64,000 bases of DNA from Flavobacterium xanthum (lineage in GTDB: Bacteria; Bacteroidota; Bacteroidia; Flavobacteriales; Flavobacteriaceae): positions 1 to 64,000 of the forward strand of contig NZ_FRBU01000012.1 in assembly GCF_900142695.1 (NCBI RefSeq), written 5' to 3'. The notes beneath the pieces are model-generated. The model was given only the letters and a program-made list of their open reading frames with translations. It was not told where the DNA came from and ran no database searches. Of the stretch, positions 53,531-62,585 are shown piece by piece; within the stretch, counting starts at the first letter, position 1, and each line of letters begins with the position of its first letter. The position numbers and the translations under genes are program-made.

Positions 53531-54838
53531 TTATTTTTGATTGTATTTAGTCTTGTATCTCTCGTTCAACCTAGTTTGATGCGTTTCTAAACTGATCATT
53601 CTCCCTTGAATAAAAGCATTTGTTAATTTATTGGTTCTCATATCTAAAGCATCACCTTCGGATATAAATAACGTAGCATCTTTTCCTTGCTCTAAGGTAC
53701 CACATTGCGCATCAATTCCTAATATTTTTGCAGTATTTGAAGTGATTAATTGTAACGCTTTTTCTTTATCCATTCCGTAAGCAGCGCATGTTCCTGCTAA
53801 AAACGGTAAGTTTCTGGTATTCATCCTTTCATGAGCACCACTATTTTCTAAACCAACCAAAACACCTTTGTCTGATAATAATTTAGCTGCCTTGTAAGGC
53901 AAATCGATATCATGATCATCATTGTCAGGCATGTCATGAACTCTCCTTAATAACACACCAATATTGTTTTTTTGTAATAATTCAGCAACTTTGTAGGCTT
54001 CATATCCACCAACAATAACCATTTTCTTAATACCATTTTCTTTGGTAAATTGCACCGCATCTATAATTTGCTTTTCTTCATTGGCATGAATGAATAGTGT
54101 TTGGCTTCCGTCATATATACCTTTCGTGGATTCTAAAACTAAGTTTCTTTCTTTTGAACCATCGCCTAAATAGGCTTTTGCATTAGATAAAAATCCTGAT
54201 AATTCTAAAATTTGTTTTGTATAATCTTTATTGGTTTCGATATTTCCGGGTTCAAATAGTGATCCACCTCTTCTAAAAGTAGTTGGGAAATTTACATGAA
54301 TTCCGTCATTTTCTTTTACCAAAGCATCTGTCCAGTTCCAGGCATCCAATTGAACAATGGAGGAAGATCCAGAGATTGTTCCACCGCGAGGCGTAATTTG
54401 AGCCATTAAAATACCGTTGGGTCTCACGGTTTCTATTACTTTTGAATCGGCGGTGTATGCAATAATACTTCTTACATTTGGATTCATAACTCCAATTTCA
54501 TCTTCATCATCGGATGATTTTACAGCATCAATTTCAACAAGTCCCAATGTAGAGTTTGGTGCAATAAATCCTGGATAGACATGTTTTCCGCTGGCATCAA
54601 TCGTTACGTCGTATGCTCCTGCAGCTAATTGGATTACTGTAGCATCCGCTACCAAAGTGATTTTTCCATCCACAAATCCGATGGCGCTATTTTCAATTAT
54701 TTTACCATTCCCTAAATGCGCTGTTGCATTTAGAATTAAAACAGATTTTGATTGTTTAGCGGCAGGTGTTTGTTGTGCTCTTGTAAGTATTGATATACTA
54801 CATACCAACGCTAAAAGATATATTTTTTTATTAATCAT
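53531..54838 (-). CDS. Secreted amidohydrolase-like protein lacking the first metal motif
   Basis: The 435 residues begin with a signal peptide (LLALVCSISILTRAQ) and follow the imidazolonepropionase-like amidohydrolase fold, with VYPGFIAPNSTLGL where the HxH metal pair should be. The C-terminus LITSNTAKILGIDAQCGTLEQGKDATLFIS is a normal amidohydrolase end. The missing HxH suggests a non-catalytic protein or a partner of the adjacent larger enzyme. It is 70 bp downstream of that gene. Confidence 0.76.
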   Translation of the reverse strand: MINKKIYLLALVCSISILTRAQQTPAAKQSKSVLILNATAHLGNGKIIENSAIGFVDGKITLVADATVIQLAAGAYDVTIDASGKHVYPGFIAPNSTLGLVEIDAVKSSDDEDEIGVMNPNVRSIIAYTADSKVIETVRPNGILMAQITPRGGTISGSSSIVQLDAWNWTDALVKENDGIHVNFPTTFRRGGSLFEPGNIETNKDYTKQILELSGFLSNAKAYLGDGSKERNLVLESTKGIYDGSQTLFIHANEEKQIIDAVQFTKENGIKKMVIVGGYEAYKVAELLQKNNIGVLLRRVHDMPDNDDHDIDLPYKAAKLLSDKGVLVGLENSGAHERMNTRNLPFLAGTCAAYGMDKEKALQLITSNTAKILGIDAQCGTLEQGKDATLFISEGDALDMRTNKLTNAFIQGRMISLETHQTRLNERYKTKYNQK

Positions 54839-54908
54839 ATTTATACGTTTTTTAAAATTGCTTAGCTTTTTTATAAAAGCTCGGGTTTTTGAAATTCAAA
54901 TTGTTCCG

Positions 54909-57899
54909 TTATTCTTCCATCGAATCACAGTGATATTCTGTTTTTTCCTTCTTTTTAGGTTCCTGAGTATTCATACCTTTATTTTTTTCTTGCAGTAACT
55001 GACCAATAAGCTCATTTCTTTCTTTAGCAATTGCCACTCTTTGCGCTTCATCTTTTTGCGCATCATAATACACAACTCCTTCAATTAAGGTTTTTTCAGC
55101 TTTAGCATAAATAGACAACGGATTTGCATTCCATAATACGATATCTGCATCTTTACCCACTTTTATACTTCCTACTTTGTCATCAATATGCAACAATTTA
55201 GCAGGATTCAGTGTTACGAATTTCCAAGCATCTTCTTCCGAAATATTACCATATTTCACTGCTTTTGCTGCCTCTTGATTCAGTCTTCTTGACATTTCAG
55301 CATCATCAGAATTGTAAGCTACTACAAGTCCTGCATTGTGCATAATTGGTCCGTTGAAAGGTATAGCATCATTTACTTCAAATTTATACGCCCACCAATC
55401 TGAGAAAGTAGAGGCTCCAACGCCGTGTTCTTTCATTTTATCTGCCACTTTATATCCTTCAAGAATGTGAGTATATGTATTTACTTTAAAATTAAATTTT
55501 TCGGCAACATTCATCAACATCAAAATTTCCGATTGAACATAGGAGTGACAAGTAATAAAACGTTCTTTGTTTAAAATTTCGGCTAATGTTTGTAATTCTA
55601 AATCCACTCTTGGCGCATTTCCTTTTGCTTTTTTACCACCAGAATTGTATGCTTTCCAAGCCATATCATATTCTTTTGCACGTTGGAAATAATCTGTAAA
55701 AACTTGTTCAACTCCCATTCTGGTTTGCGGAAAACGAGTAGGATTAGTGATTCCCCAATTGGCTTGTTTTACATTTTCTCCCAAAGCAAATTTGATGAAT
55801 CCTGGTTGATTTTTATACAGCATTTCTTCTGCAGAAGCACCCCATTTCCATTTTACAATTGCAGAGCGTCCACCAATAGGATTAGCGGAACCGTGTAATA
55901 ATTGCGAAATAGTTACTCCACCAGCTAAATCTCTGTAGATATTAATGTCTTCTGAATTTACCACATCTTGTATTGTTACTTCGGCACTGGAATTGTGTCC
56001 GCCTTCATTGACACCGTTTGAAATAGCGATATGTGAATGTTCATCAATAATTCCGCTGGTTAAATGTTTGCCTTTGGCGTCAATGATTGTTGCAGCTGCG
56101 TCAGAAATATTTTTCCCGATAGACGCGATTTTTCCGTTTTTAACTAATACATCCGTTTCTTCAAGAATCCCTTCTTTTTCATTGGTCCAAACAGTAGCAT
56201 TTTTGAATAATAAGGTTTCTGCAGTTGGTTTTTTCAAATTACCATAAGCAACATTTGGAAATGTTGTTGGGATAATCATGTTGTTTTTCTCAATTTTGGA
56301 GGAATCCACCACTTTTACGAAAGGTGCCGTTTTTACAGCCGACCATTTTACTTCATTTCCATTAAATAAAACGGCTTTTCCAGAAAGATTTTGTGTGTCT
56401 TCAATGTATCCAATTAATCTTGTAAAGCTGGTTTTTGTTGAATCATTAGGTTTGATTACTGTCGAAATCCAATTGTTGGTCATCGTCAGTTTTGAGTTTA
56501 CTTTTTTTGCATCAACTGTTGTAATTTCTGATTTTGGTGCGCTAATTTCGCCATTAATCTTCCATTTGTATTTTTCATTGTTAATGGTTAAATCATAATT
56601 CCCACGAATATCTTTTGTAGTCAAGTCATTTATAACAAATTTGTTTCCTTGAACCCAGTTTTCATAGAGTATTGTTTTTTCTTCGAAAATTTCTCCAGAA
56701 GTAATAACGAAATTGGCTAAACTTCCTGTTTTCAAAGTTCCCATTTCGTTACTTTTTCCTAAAAGTGCAGCAGGAATTGTAGTCAATGCTTCTAACGCTT
56801 TTGTTTTATCAAAACCATATTTGATGGCTCTTAAAAGATTAGGTCTAAAATCTTCCATCTTCTTTAACTTGTCTGTCGTCAATGCGAAAACAATTCCGTT
56901 ATCAGCTAAAACTTTAAGGTTAGTAGGCGCTTGGTTCCAAAAACGCAAATCTTTCAATTCCATTTGGTTCGCTTGATTTGGATCAGAAACATCATAGGCT
57001 TCAGGGAAATTGACTGGAATAATAAATTTTGAATTTGTTTTTTTGATTTCCTCAATACGTTCAAATTCGTTTCCGTTTCCTTTTAGAACATAATTTAAAC
57101 CAAATTCCTTCGCTATTTTGGCAGCACGCAAACTGTTTAATTTGTCTTCAGAAGCGAATATTTGAATCAATTTTTCATTATTTGCTAAGGCTTCTAATGA
57201 TAAATCTTTAGTTGTTGAATTGCCTTTTTTATACCAATCCAAATCATGATACATTTGGCGTAATAATGCCATCATTCCCATTAAAGAACTTGGGTAGGAT
57301 TGATTTGTGGTTACACTTTTAGTAAACGCAAAGTGATTGGTTACTTTATCAGAAAGCAATTGATTCTTTTTTTCAAAGTTGTTCAAAGCGATTAAAGTTC
57401 CTGATCCGCGTGCAATTCCGTCCGGGATATGAGTTCCCACAACACCAAATCCGGCTTTTAATAATTCTTCGGCTTTAGTTTGGTCGTATTTGAAAGCTTC
57501 GTAAGCATTCACCTCGGAACGAATGCTCTCATTCCAATAAAAACCGGATCTTTTTGTATCATATAATGGGTTTCTTTCGGTGATTCCTTTTGGTTTTTCT
57601 ACTCCAAAACTGGTATACATATCAATAAAAGATGGATAAATGGATCTTCCCTCCAGATTGATTGTCGTGCAATTTTTTGGGATGGAAATATTTGTTCCAA
57701 CACCAATAACTTTTCCGTTTTGAATCAGTAATGTACCTTTTTCGACAACTTGTGTGGGCGTTACATAAATTCTTGCATTGGTAAAAGCGGTAAAATTGGT
57801 GTTTTTGTTTTGAACACTTTCATTATTCGGAAAGTATTCTTGTGCGTAGGTTTTTGGCAGTAAAAAACTAAAAAAGAGAAGTAGTACAATTTTTTTCAT
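54909..57899 (-). CDS. Large secreted amidohydrolase with two amidohydrolase-like domains
   Basis: This 996-residue protein has a signal peptide and two similar halves. The first half opens with a metal-site stretch reading YPSFIDMYTSFG, which lacks HxH. The second, from about LLFKNATVWTNEKEG, has the intact TSGIIDEHSHIAIS and later FITCHSYVQ and a C-terminal VGSIKVGKDADIVLWNANPL. Thus one catalytic and one degenerate domain appear fused. It probably acts on peptides or amides in the periplasm. The smaller paralogue follows it. Confidence 0.82.
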   Translation of the reverse strand: MKKIVLLLFFSFLLPKTYAQEYFPNNESVQNKNTNFTAFTNARIYVTPTQVVEKGTLLIQNGKVIGVGTNISIPKNCTTINLEGRSIYPSFIDMYTSFGVEKPKGITERNPLYDTKRSGFYWNESIRSEVNAYEAFKYDQTKAEELLKAGFGVVGTHIPDGIARGSGTLIALNNFEKKNQLLSDKVTNHFAFTKSVTTNQSYPSSLMGMMALLRQMYHDLDWYKKGNSTTKDLSLEALANNEKLIQIFASEDKLNSLRAAKIAKEFGLNYVLKGNGNEFERIEEIKKTNSKFIIPVNFPEAYDVSDPNQANQMELKDLRFWNQAPTNLKVLADNGIVFALTTDKLKKMEDFRPNLLRAIKYGFDKTKALEALTTIPAALLGKSNEMGTLKTGSLANFVITSGEIFEEKTILYENWVQGNKFVINDLTTKDIRGNYDLTINNEKYKWKINGEISAPKSEITTVDAKKVNSKLTMTNNWISTVIKPNDSTKTSFTRLIGYIEDTQNLSGKAVLFNGNEVKWSAVKTAPFVKVVDSSKIEKNNMIIPTTFPNVAYGNLKKPTAETLLFKNATVWTNEKEGILEETDVLVKNGKIASIGKNISDAAATIIDAKGKHLTSGIIDEHSHIAISNGVNEGGHNSSAEVTIQDVVNSEDINIYRDLAGGVTISQLLHGSANPIGGRSAIVKWKWGASAEEMLYKNQPGFIKFALGENVKQANWGITNPTRFPQTRMGVEQVFTDYFQRAKEYDMAWKAYNSGGKKAKGNAPRVDLELQTLAEILNKERFITCHSYVQSEILMLMNVAEKFNFKVNTYTHILEGYKVADKMKEHGVGASTFSDWWAYKFEVNDAIPFNGPIMHNAGLVVAYNSDDAEMSRRLNQEAAKAVKYGNISEEDAWKFVTLNPAKLLHIDDKVGSIKVGKDADIVLWNANPLSIYAKAEKTLIEGVVYYDAQKDEAQRVAIAKERNELIGQLLQEKNKGMNTQEPKKKEKTEYHCDSMEE

Positions 57900-58132
57900 A
57901 ATGTGGTTTCTAATTATTTCCTAAAAGTAGAAAAATGTTAATATTATACCTTCAATTTTTTAAATTTTAACATTTTGTTTTTGCGAATAATAAATGGTAT
58001 TGGGTTAATCATCATACTATTTGGAGTGTTTTTTGAATATTTTATGTTATTTAGTATTTTATCAGAAGTTATGTAAGATTTTTTATAACAATAAGAAAAG
58101 TTTTCTCTAATTTTAGAATAAAATAAATAGAG

Positions 58133-59668
58133 ATGCTAGTTAAAGTTTTTGGAAGTGCAGTTTTTGGAGTCGAAGCTACAACGATTACTGTTGAGGTAAA
58201 TATTGATAAAGGGATTGGTTATCATTTAGTTGGCTTGCCAGACAATGCCATCAAGGAAAGCAGTTATCGAATTGCGGCTGCACTTAAAAATAATGGGTAC
58301 GCCATGCCCGGGAAAAAAATAACGATTAATATGGCTCCCGCTGATTTGCGCAAAGAAGGTTCTGCGTATGACTTAACTTTAACTATCGGAATTTTGGTCG
58401 CTTCCGGACAAATCAAAGCGGAGGATATTGATAAATATATTATTATGGGAGAACTTTCTCTTGATGGCAGTCTTCAGCCGATACGTGGCGCTTTGCCAAT
58501 TGCGATAAAAGCCAAAGAAGAAGGTTTTAAAGGTTTTTTTCTTCCAAAGCAAAATGTAAAAGAAGCAGCAATTGTTGCTGGATTGGATGTTTATGGAATC
58601 GAAAACGTTCAGGAAGTGATTGATTTCTTGGAAGGTAAAGGAACCCTAGAACCGACAACTATAGATACACGGGCCGAATTTTATAAAACATTAGATTTTC
58701 CCGAATTCGATTTTTCGGATGTAAAAGGACAAGAAAGCATCAAGCGTTGTATGGAAATTGCCGCAGCGGGAGGACATAATATTATCTTGATTGGTCCGCC
58801 CGGCGCAGGGAAAACGATGCTGGCCAAACGATTACCTAGTATTTTACCGCCGATGACGTTACGTGAAGCCTTGGAAACCACTAAAATTCATAGTGTGGCA
58901 GGGAAATTAAAAGAAGTAGGTTTGATGAATCAACGCCCTTTTCGTAGTCCGCATCACACGATTTCGAACGTCGCGCTTGTTGGTGGAGGAAGTTATCCGC
59001 AACCGGGTGAAATTTCTATGGCGCATAATGGCGTTTTATTTCTGGATGAATTACCGGAATTTAAAAGAGACGTTCTGGAAGTAATGCGTCAACCTTTAGA
59101 AGATCGCGAAGTGACAATTTCGAGAGCCAAGTTTACGGTTACCTATCCTTCCTCTTTTATGTTAGTGGCAAGTATGAACCCAAGTCCGAGTGGTTTTTTT
59201 AACGATCCAGATTCTCCACAAACTTCTTCTCCTCATGAAATGCAACGGTACTTAAGTAAAATTTCCGGACCTTTATTAGATAGAATCGATATTCACATCG
59301 AAGTGACGCCAGTTCCTTTCGAAAAATTATCTGATGACCAAAAAGCAGAAAGCAGTGTTGACATTCGTAAAAGAGTGACTGCTGCTCGAGAAATACAAAC
59401 GGAGCGCTTTGAGCAAATGGAAAACATCCATTACAATGCACAAATGAATACCAAACACATTAGGGAATATTGTGCTTTGGATGATGTTTCGAAACAATTA
59501 TTAAAAACGGCTATGGAACGATTGAATCTTTCCGCTAGGGCCTACGATCGTATTTTGAAAGTGGCCAGAACTATCGCTGATCTTGATGCGGCTCCAATAG
59601 TGGTTTCCAGTCATATTGCTGAAGCCATTCAGTATAGAAGTTTGGATCGTGATGGCTGGTTGGGTTAA
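58133..59668 (+). CDS. YifB/ComM-family Mg chelatase-like AAA ATPase
   Basis: The 511-residue protein has an N-terminal Lon-protease-like domain (HLVGLPDNAIKESSYR), an AAA core with Walker A GPPGAGKTMLAKRLPS and Walker B LFLDELPEF, and the Mg_chelatase C-terminal region. ComM relatives are branch-migration helicases that help integrate transforming DNA. It precedes the REP/RAYT region on the same strand but has no operon link to it. Confidence 0.92.
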   Translation: MLVKVFGSAVFGVEATTITVEVNIDKGIGYHLVGLPDNAIKESSYRIAAALKNNGYAMPGKKITINMAPADLRKEGSAYDLTLTIGILVASGQIKAEDIDKYIIMGELSLDGSLQPIRGALPIAIKAKEEGFKGFFLPKQNVKEAAIVAGLDVYGIENVQEVIDFLEGKGTLEPTTIDTRAEFYKTLDFPEFDFSDVKGQESIKRCMEIAAAGGHNIILIGPPGAGKTMLAKRLPSILPPMTLREALETTKIHSVAGKLKEVGLMNQRPFRSPHHTISNVALVGGGSYPQPGEISMAHNGVLFLDELPEFKRDVLEVMRQPLEDREVTISRAKFTVTYPSSFMLVASMNPSPSGFFNDPDSPQTSSPHEMQRYLSKISGPLLDRIDIHIEVTPVPFEKLSDDQKAESSVDIRKRVTAAREIQTERFEQMENIHYNAQMNTKHIREYCALDDVSKQLLKTAMERLNLSARAYDRILKVARTIADLDAAPIVVSSHIAEAIQYRSLDRDGWLG

Positions 59669-59692
59669 AATAGATTTCAGTTGTATAGTTAC

Positions 59693-60075
59693 GCTCCGCA
59701 AAGTCTCCGACTTTGGGATAGTGAATAGATTATGCTTCGCAAAGTCTCCGACTTTGAGGTAGTGACTCTCGGTTTTCAACCGAATTTATTTTTGATTGTT
59801 TGATTTTTATTTCAGTCACAGACTGACGAACGCATCCTCAAAGTCTCTGACTTTGCGGAGCATGTAACATGGTGAATTAGATTTGATATTTTTGATTTTA
59901 TGTCAGTCATAGACTGACGAATGCATCCTCAAAGTCAGAGACTTTGCGGAGCGAGGCGAGTAATTTATAACTTCGTTACAAACTGACGAACGCATCTTGA
60001 AAATCAGATATTTTGTATAGCGGAAGCAAAATTTCAGATTTTATGCTCCGCAAAGTCTCCGACTTTGAGGAAGTG
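59693..60075. repeat. REP-like palindromes upstream of the RAYT gene
   Basis: About six copies of a roughly 30-nt unit share the core AAAGTC-TCC-GACTTT or AAAGTCAGAGACTTT, a 6-bp stem. They occur in two orientations: GCTCCGCAAAGTC... at 59693, 59734 and 60045, and its opposite ...GACTTTGCGGAGC at 59832 and 59923, with a degenerate copy at 59992. They also share flanking CAGACTGACGAA-like words. Such palindromes near RAYT genes are typical of REP/BIME systems. Confidence 0.8.
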
Positions 60076-60109
60076 ATTTTCAGTCTCTGACTGACCCTAA
60101 AAAGACACA

Positions 60110-60715
60110 ATGAAAGATAAAGAAGGATTTATAATTCGAGACCAATCCAAACTGCATTTTATAACCGCGGCGGTTGTAGACTGGGTTGATGTTTTTTCTA
60201 GAAAAACCTATAAAGATTGTATTATCGAAAGCTTGGATTTTTGCATTAAAAACAAAGGAATGATTTTGTATGGATTTGTAATTATGTCCAATCACATTCA
60301 TTTAATTATTCAATCAGAAAACAATAAATTATCTGACTTGATTCGGGATTTCAAGAAGTTTACGGCAAAGACTATTTTGAGTAAAATAGAAACTGAGCCA
60401 GAAAGTAGAGCCGATTGGATGCTGAAACGTTTTGAATTTGCGTGTAAAAGTCACAGTCGAAATGAAAAATATCAGTTTTGGCAATATGGGAGTCATCCTG
60501 AAGAAATTTTTTCAGAAAAGTTATTTTGGTCGAAATTGGATTATATTCATTTGAATCCTGTTCGAGCAGGAATAGTGGCTAAGGCTTCTCATTATATATA
60601 TTCCAGTGCTTCTAATTATGTGGAAGATAGTGGAATTATAGCAATTACAAAAGTTGATAATCCGGTAATTGATGTTTTGAAACCGCAATCGATTAGTACT
60701 TTTGATAAGTGGTGA
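60110..60715 (+). CDS. REP-associated tyrosine transposase (RAYT)
   Basis: The 201-residue protein is a Y1 HUH endonuclease of the TnpA_REP family. It has HIH in VIMSNHIHLIIQ (residues 62-64), the downstream KFTAKTIL helix, and YGSHPEEIFSEKLFWSKLDYIHLNPVRAGIV with the catalytic tyrosine region. It cuts single-stranded DNA at REP hairpins. The flanking REP copies in both orientations make it probably autonomous. Its last codons are copied in a tandem duplication just downstream. Confidence 0.9.
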   Translation: MKDKEGFIIRDQSKLHFITAAVVDWVDVFSRKTYKDCIIESLDFCIKNKGMILYGFVIMSNHIHLIIQSENNKLSDLIRDFKKFTAKTILSKIETEPESRADWMLKRFEFACKSHSRNEKYQFWQYGSHPEEIFSEKLFWSKLDYIHLNPVRAGIVAKASHYIYSSASNYVEDSGIIAITKVDNPVIDVLKPQSISTFDKW

Positions 60716-60879
60716 GAAAGGTCAAAGACTTTATTACGCATCCTCAAAGTCAGAGACTTTGCGGAGCGTTATTAATTGATGTTTTGAAACTGTAATCGAT
60801 TAGTACTTTTGATAAGTGGTGACAAAGGTCGGAGACCTTATTACACATCCTCAAAGTCAGAGACTTTGCGGAGCGAGCA
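60666..60879. repeat. Tandem duplication of RAYT 3' end with REP units
   Basis: Two copies of a roughly 107-bp unit (60666-60772 and 60773-60879) each contain the end of the RAYT coding sequence, an AAAGGTC/GGTCGGAGACC-like word and a full REP unit (60738-60767 and 60845-60874). The second copy has diverged by several substitutions, so the duplication is not fresh. Confidence 0.78.
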
Positions 60880-60919
60880 AGTAGGGAAGAAAGAAAAGTA
60901 TAGAAATAAATAAGTCAAA

Positions 60920-60945
60920 AAAGAGATTTCGATAGAAATCTCTTT
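60920..60945 (+). terminator. Hairpin terminator ahead of truC
   Basis: AAAGAGATTTC-GATA-GAAATCTCTTT forms an 11-bp perfect stem followed by a T-rich tail, 12 bp before the truC start. It separates the REP/RAYT region from truC. Confidence 0.7.
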
Positions 60946-60957
60946 TATTTTTGCCAG

Positions 60958-61656
60958 ATGTTAGAAATCCTGTACCAAGACGAATATATTATTGCAATTA
61001 ATAAACCAAGTGGATTGTTGGTCCACAAATCATTTTATGCGCGCGATGCAAAAGTGTTTGCTATTCAAGAATTGAGAAATCAAATAGGAGGGCAACACGT
61101 TTATCCGATTCATCGGTTGGATCGCAAAACATCTGGTGTCTTGTTATTTGCGTTGGATACAGCCGTTTTGAAAATCATGAATGATCGTTTTGCCACACGC
61201 GAAGTCGAAAAAAAATATTTAGCAATTTTACGTGGTTGGTCACCCGAAGAACTAACGATTGATTATGATCTAACCAATGATGGTGGCATTGTTCAAAATG
61301 CAATAACCTACTTTCATCGCTTGCAAAGTACCGAAATTGAGTTAGAATTTAACAATAAACAAACGTCTCGATATTGTTTGGTAGAAGCGATTCCAGAAAC
61401 GGGGCGTATGCATCAATTGCGAAAACATTTCAAACATATTTTTCATCCCATTTTAGGAAGTCGCCCGCATGGTTGTAACAAACAAAATAAATTATGGTTC
61501 GAGAATTTTGAACTGAAAGGGATGATGCTTCATGCACATCAGTTACTTGTTAATCATCCCATAACAGATGAACCACTTATCATAAATGCAAAGATTAATG
61601 AAGAGTTTAGCAGAGTTGGTGATATTCTTAAACTAGATTTGAAAGAGTATGAATAA
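60958..61656 (+). CDS. truC: tRNA pseudouridine synthase TruC (RluA family)
   Basis: This 232-residue protein isomerises uridine 65 in tRNA in E. coli. The catalytic motif HRLDRKTSGVLLFA has the essential Asp, and the N-terminal LYQDEYIIAINKPSGLLVHKS is typical. LVEAIPETGRMHQLRKH is the RluA-family second motif. Length and start fit TruC. Confidence 0.88.
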   Translation: MLEILYQDEYIIAINKPSGLLVHKSFYARDAKVFAIQELRNQIGGQHVYPIHRLDRKTSGVLLFALDTAVLKIMNDRFATREVEKKYLAILRGWSPEELTIDYDLTNDGGIVQNAITYFHRLQSTEIELEFNNKQTSRYCLVEAIPETGRMHQLRKHFKHIFHPILGSRPHGCNKQNKLWFENFELKGMMLHAHQLLVNHPITDEPLIINAKINEEFSRVGDILKLDLKEYE

Positions 61657-61780
61657 AATATTGATTTGTAAAGTAATGCTCTAAATTGTTGTTGTATTTG
61701 GAAATAACAGTTTTCAGTATAAAGAGGAACAGATTTCAGATTTTTGATCAACGATTTTTGATTTCAGATTTTAAGCACAA

Positions 61781-61917
61781 CGTTTTATAAAGTCTCCGAC
61801 TTTGAGGAAGTGACTTTATATTCTTAACCGATTTTGTTTTTAAAATATTTTAATTTTAAGGTCAGCATGAGACTGAAAAAAAAACATACTTAAAGTCGGA
61901 GACTTTGCTTAACGGGC
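61781..61917. repeat. Degenerate REP-like pair near rloB
   Basis: AAGTCTCCGACTTTGAGGAAGTGACT near 61788 and AAAGTCGGAGACTTTG near 61893 are the same palindromic core in opposite orientations. They show that the REP family extends past truC to the edge of the defence pair. Confidence 0.6.
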
Positions 61918-62583
61918 TTATTCTTTCTGTAGCTTTTCAATTAATTTATAAATGTGTGAACCTAATTTTTTAGGATATGTTTCATTGTTATTATCTAATT
62001 TTTTAGCTATTTCAGTAGCCGCTTTTGTCAAAGGTAAAAATAGTTCCGGATTTGGGTTTTTATTATAGCCAATACCTTGTAAATCGCTTAGAACTATATC
62101 GATATGATTTTTATTTTTATTGAACTTAGCGTTTTCTAAAAGCTTTTTTTGTTCTTCATCATCATACTCAGAAATATCTTTTAAGTGCATAATCAGCCAT
62201 ATTTCAAAACAAGGATTACTCATTGCTAAGAAAAAGTTGTTCTCTTTATTACAGTCTATTACTAATTGATTGAAATCTATTTTATGAATAGTTTCCCAAT
62301 GGTCTCTATCAACAATAAGCCAAAATTCGTCTGTTTTTTTAAAGGGGTAATTTGCTTTAGCTTTTTTAAGTAATCTTTTAACACTTAGTGGGTCTGTTCC
62401 AGTATTGACCTCTCTTTCTAAAGGAATAATTTCTATTATTCCTGAATCATTAAAAAACTCAGACATTCTAAAATCATTGAAGTATGTGACTTCAGTTTTT
62501 TGACCTTCATAGGATAAGATATACAATTTTTCCGCATCTTTAAAACTGCCTTCCCTCATTAATGGTATTGGTTCTCTTGGCAT
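61918..62583 (-). CDS. rloB: RloB-family TOPRIM-like protein (AbiLii-like)
   Basis: This 221-residue RloB protein has Glu26 in LSYEGQKTE and D92-R-D94 in WLIVDRDHW, the residues of a TOPRIM-type metal site, and the family segment SNPCFEIWLIMHLKDI. It lies 2 bp after rloA. RloA/RloB are linked to restriction loci and match the AbiL layout, where an ATPase controls a TOPRIM effector. The effector's target is unknown. Confidence 0.83.
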   Translation of the reverse strand: MPREPIPLMREGSFKDAEKLYILSYEGQKTEVTYFNDFRMSEFFNDSGIIEIIPLEREVNTGTDPLSVKRLLKKAKANYPFKKTDEFWLIVDRDHWETIHKIDFNQLVIDCNKENNFFLAMSNPCFEIWLIMHLKDISEYDDEEQKKLLENAKFNKNKNHIDIVLSDLQGIGYNKNPNPELFLPLTKAATEIAKKLDNNNETYPKKLGSHIYKLIEKLQKE

Positions 62584-62585
62584 AC

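Noticed and set aside
59693..60874. CRISPR array
   Set aside because: Units are about 30 nt but occur in both orientations at irregular spacing, with no uniform spacers and no cas genes. They flank a RAYT, so REP palindromes fit better.
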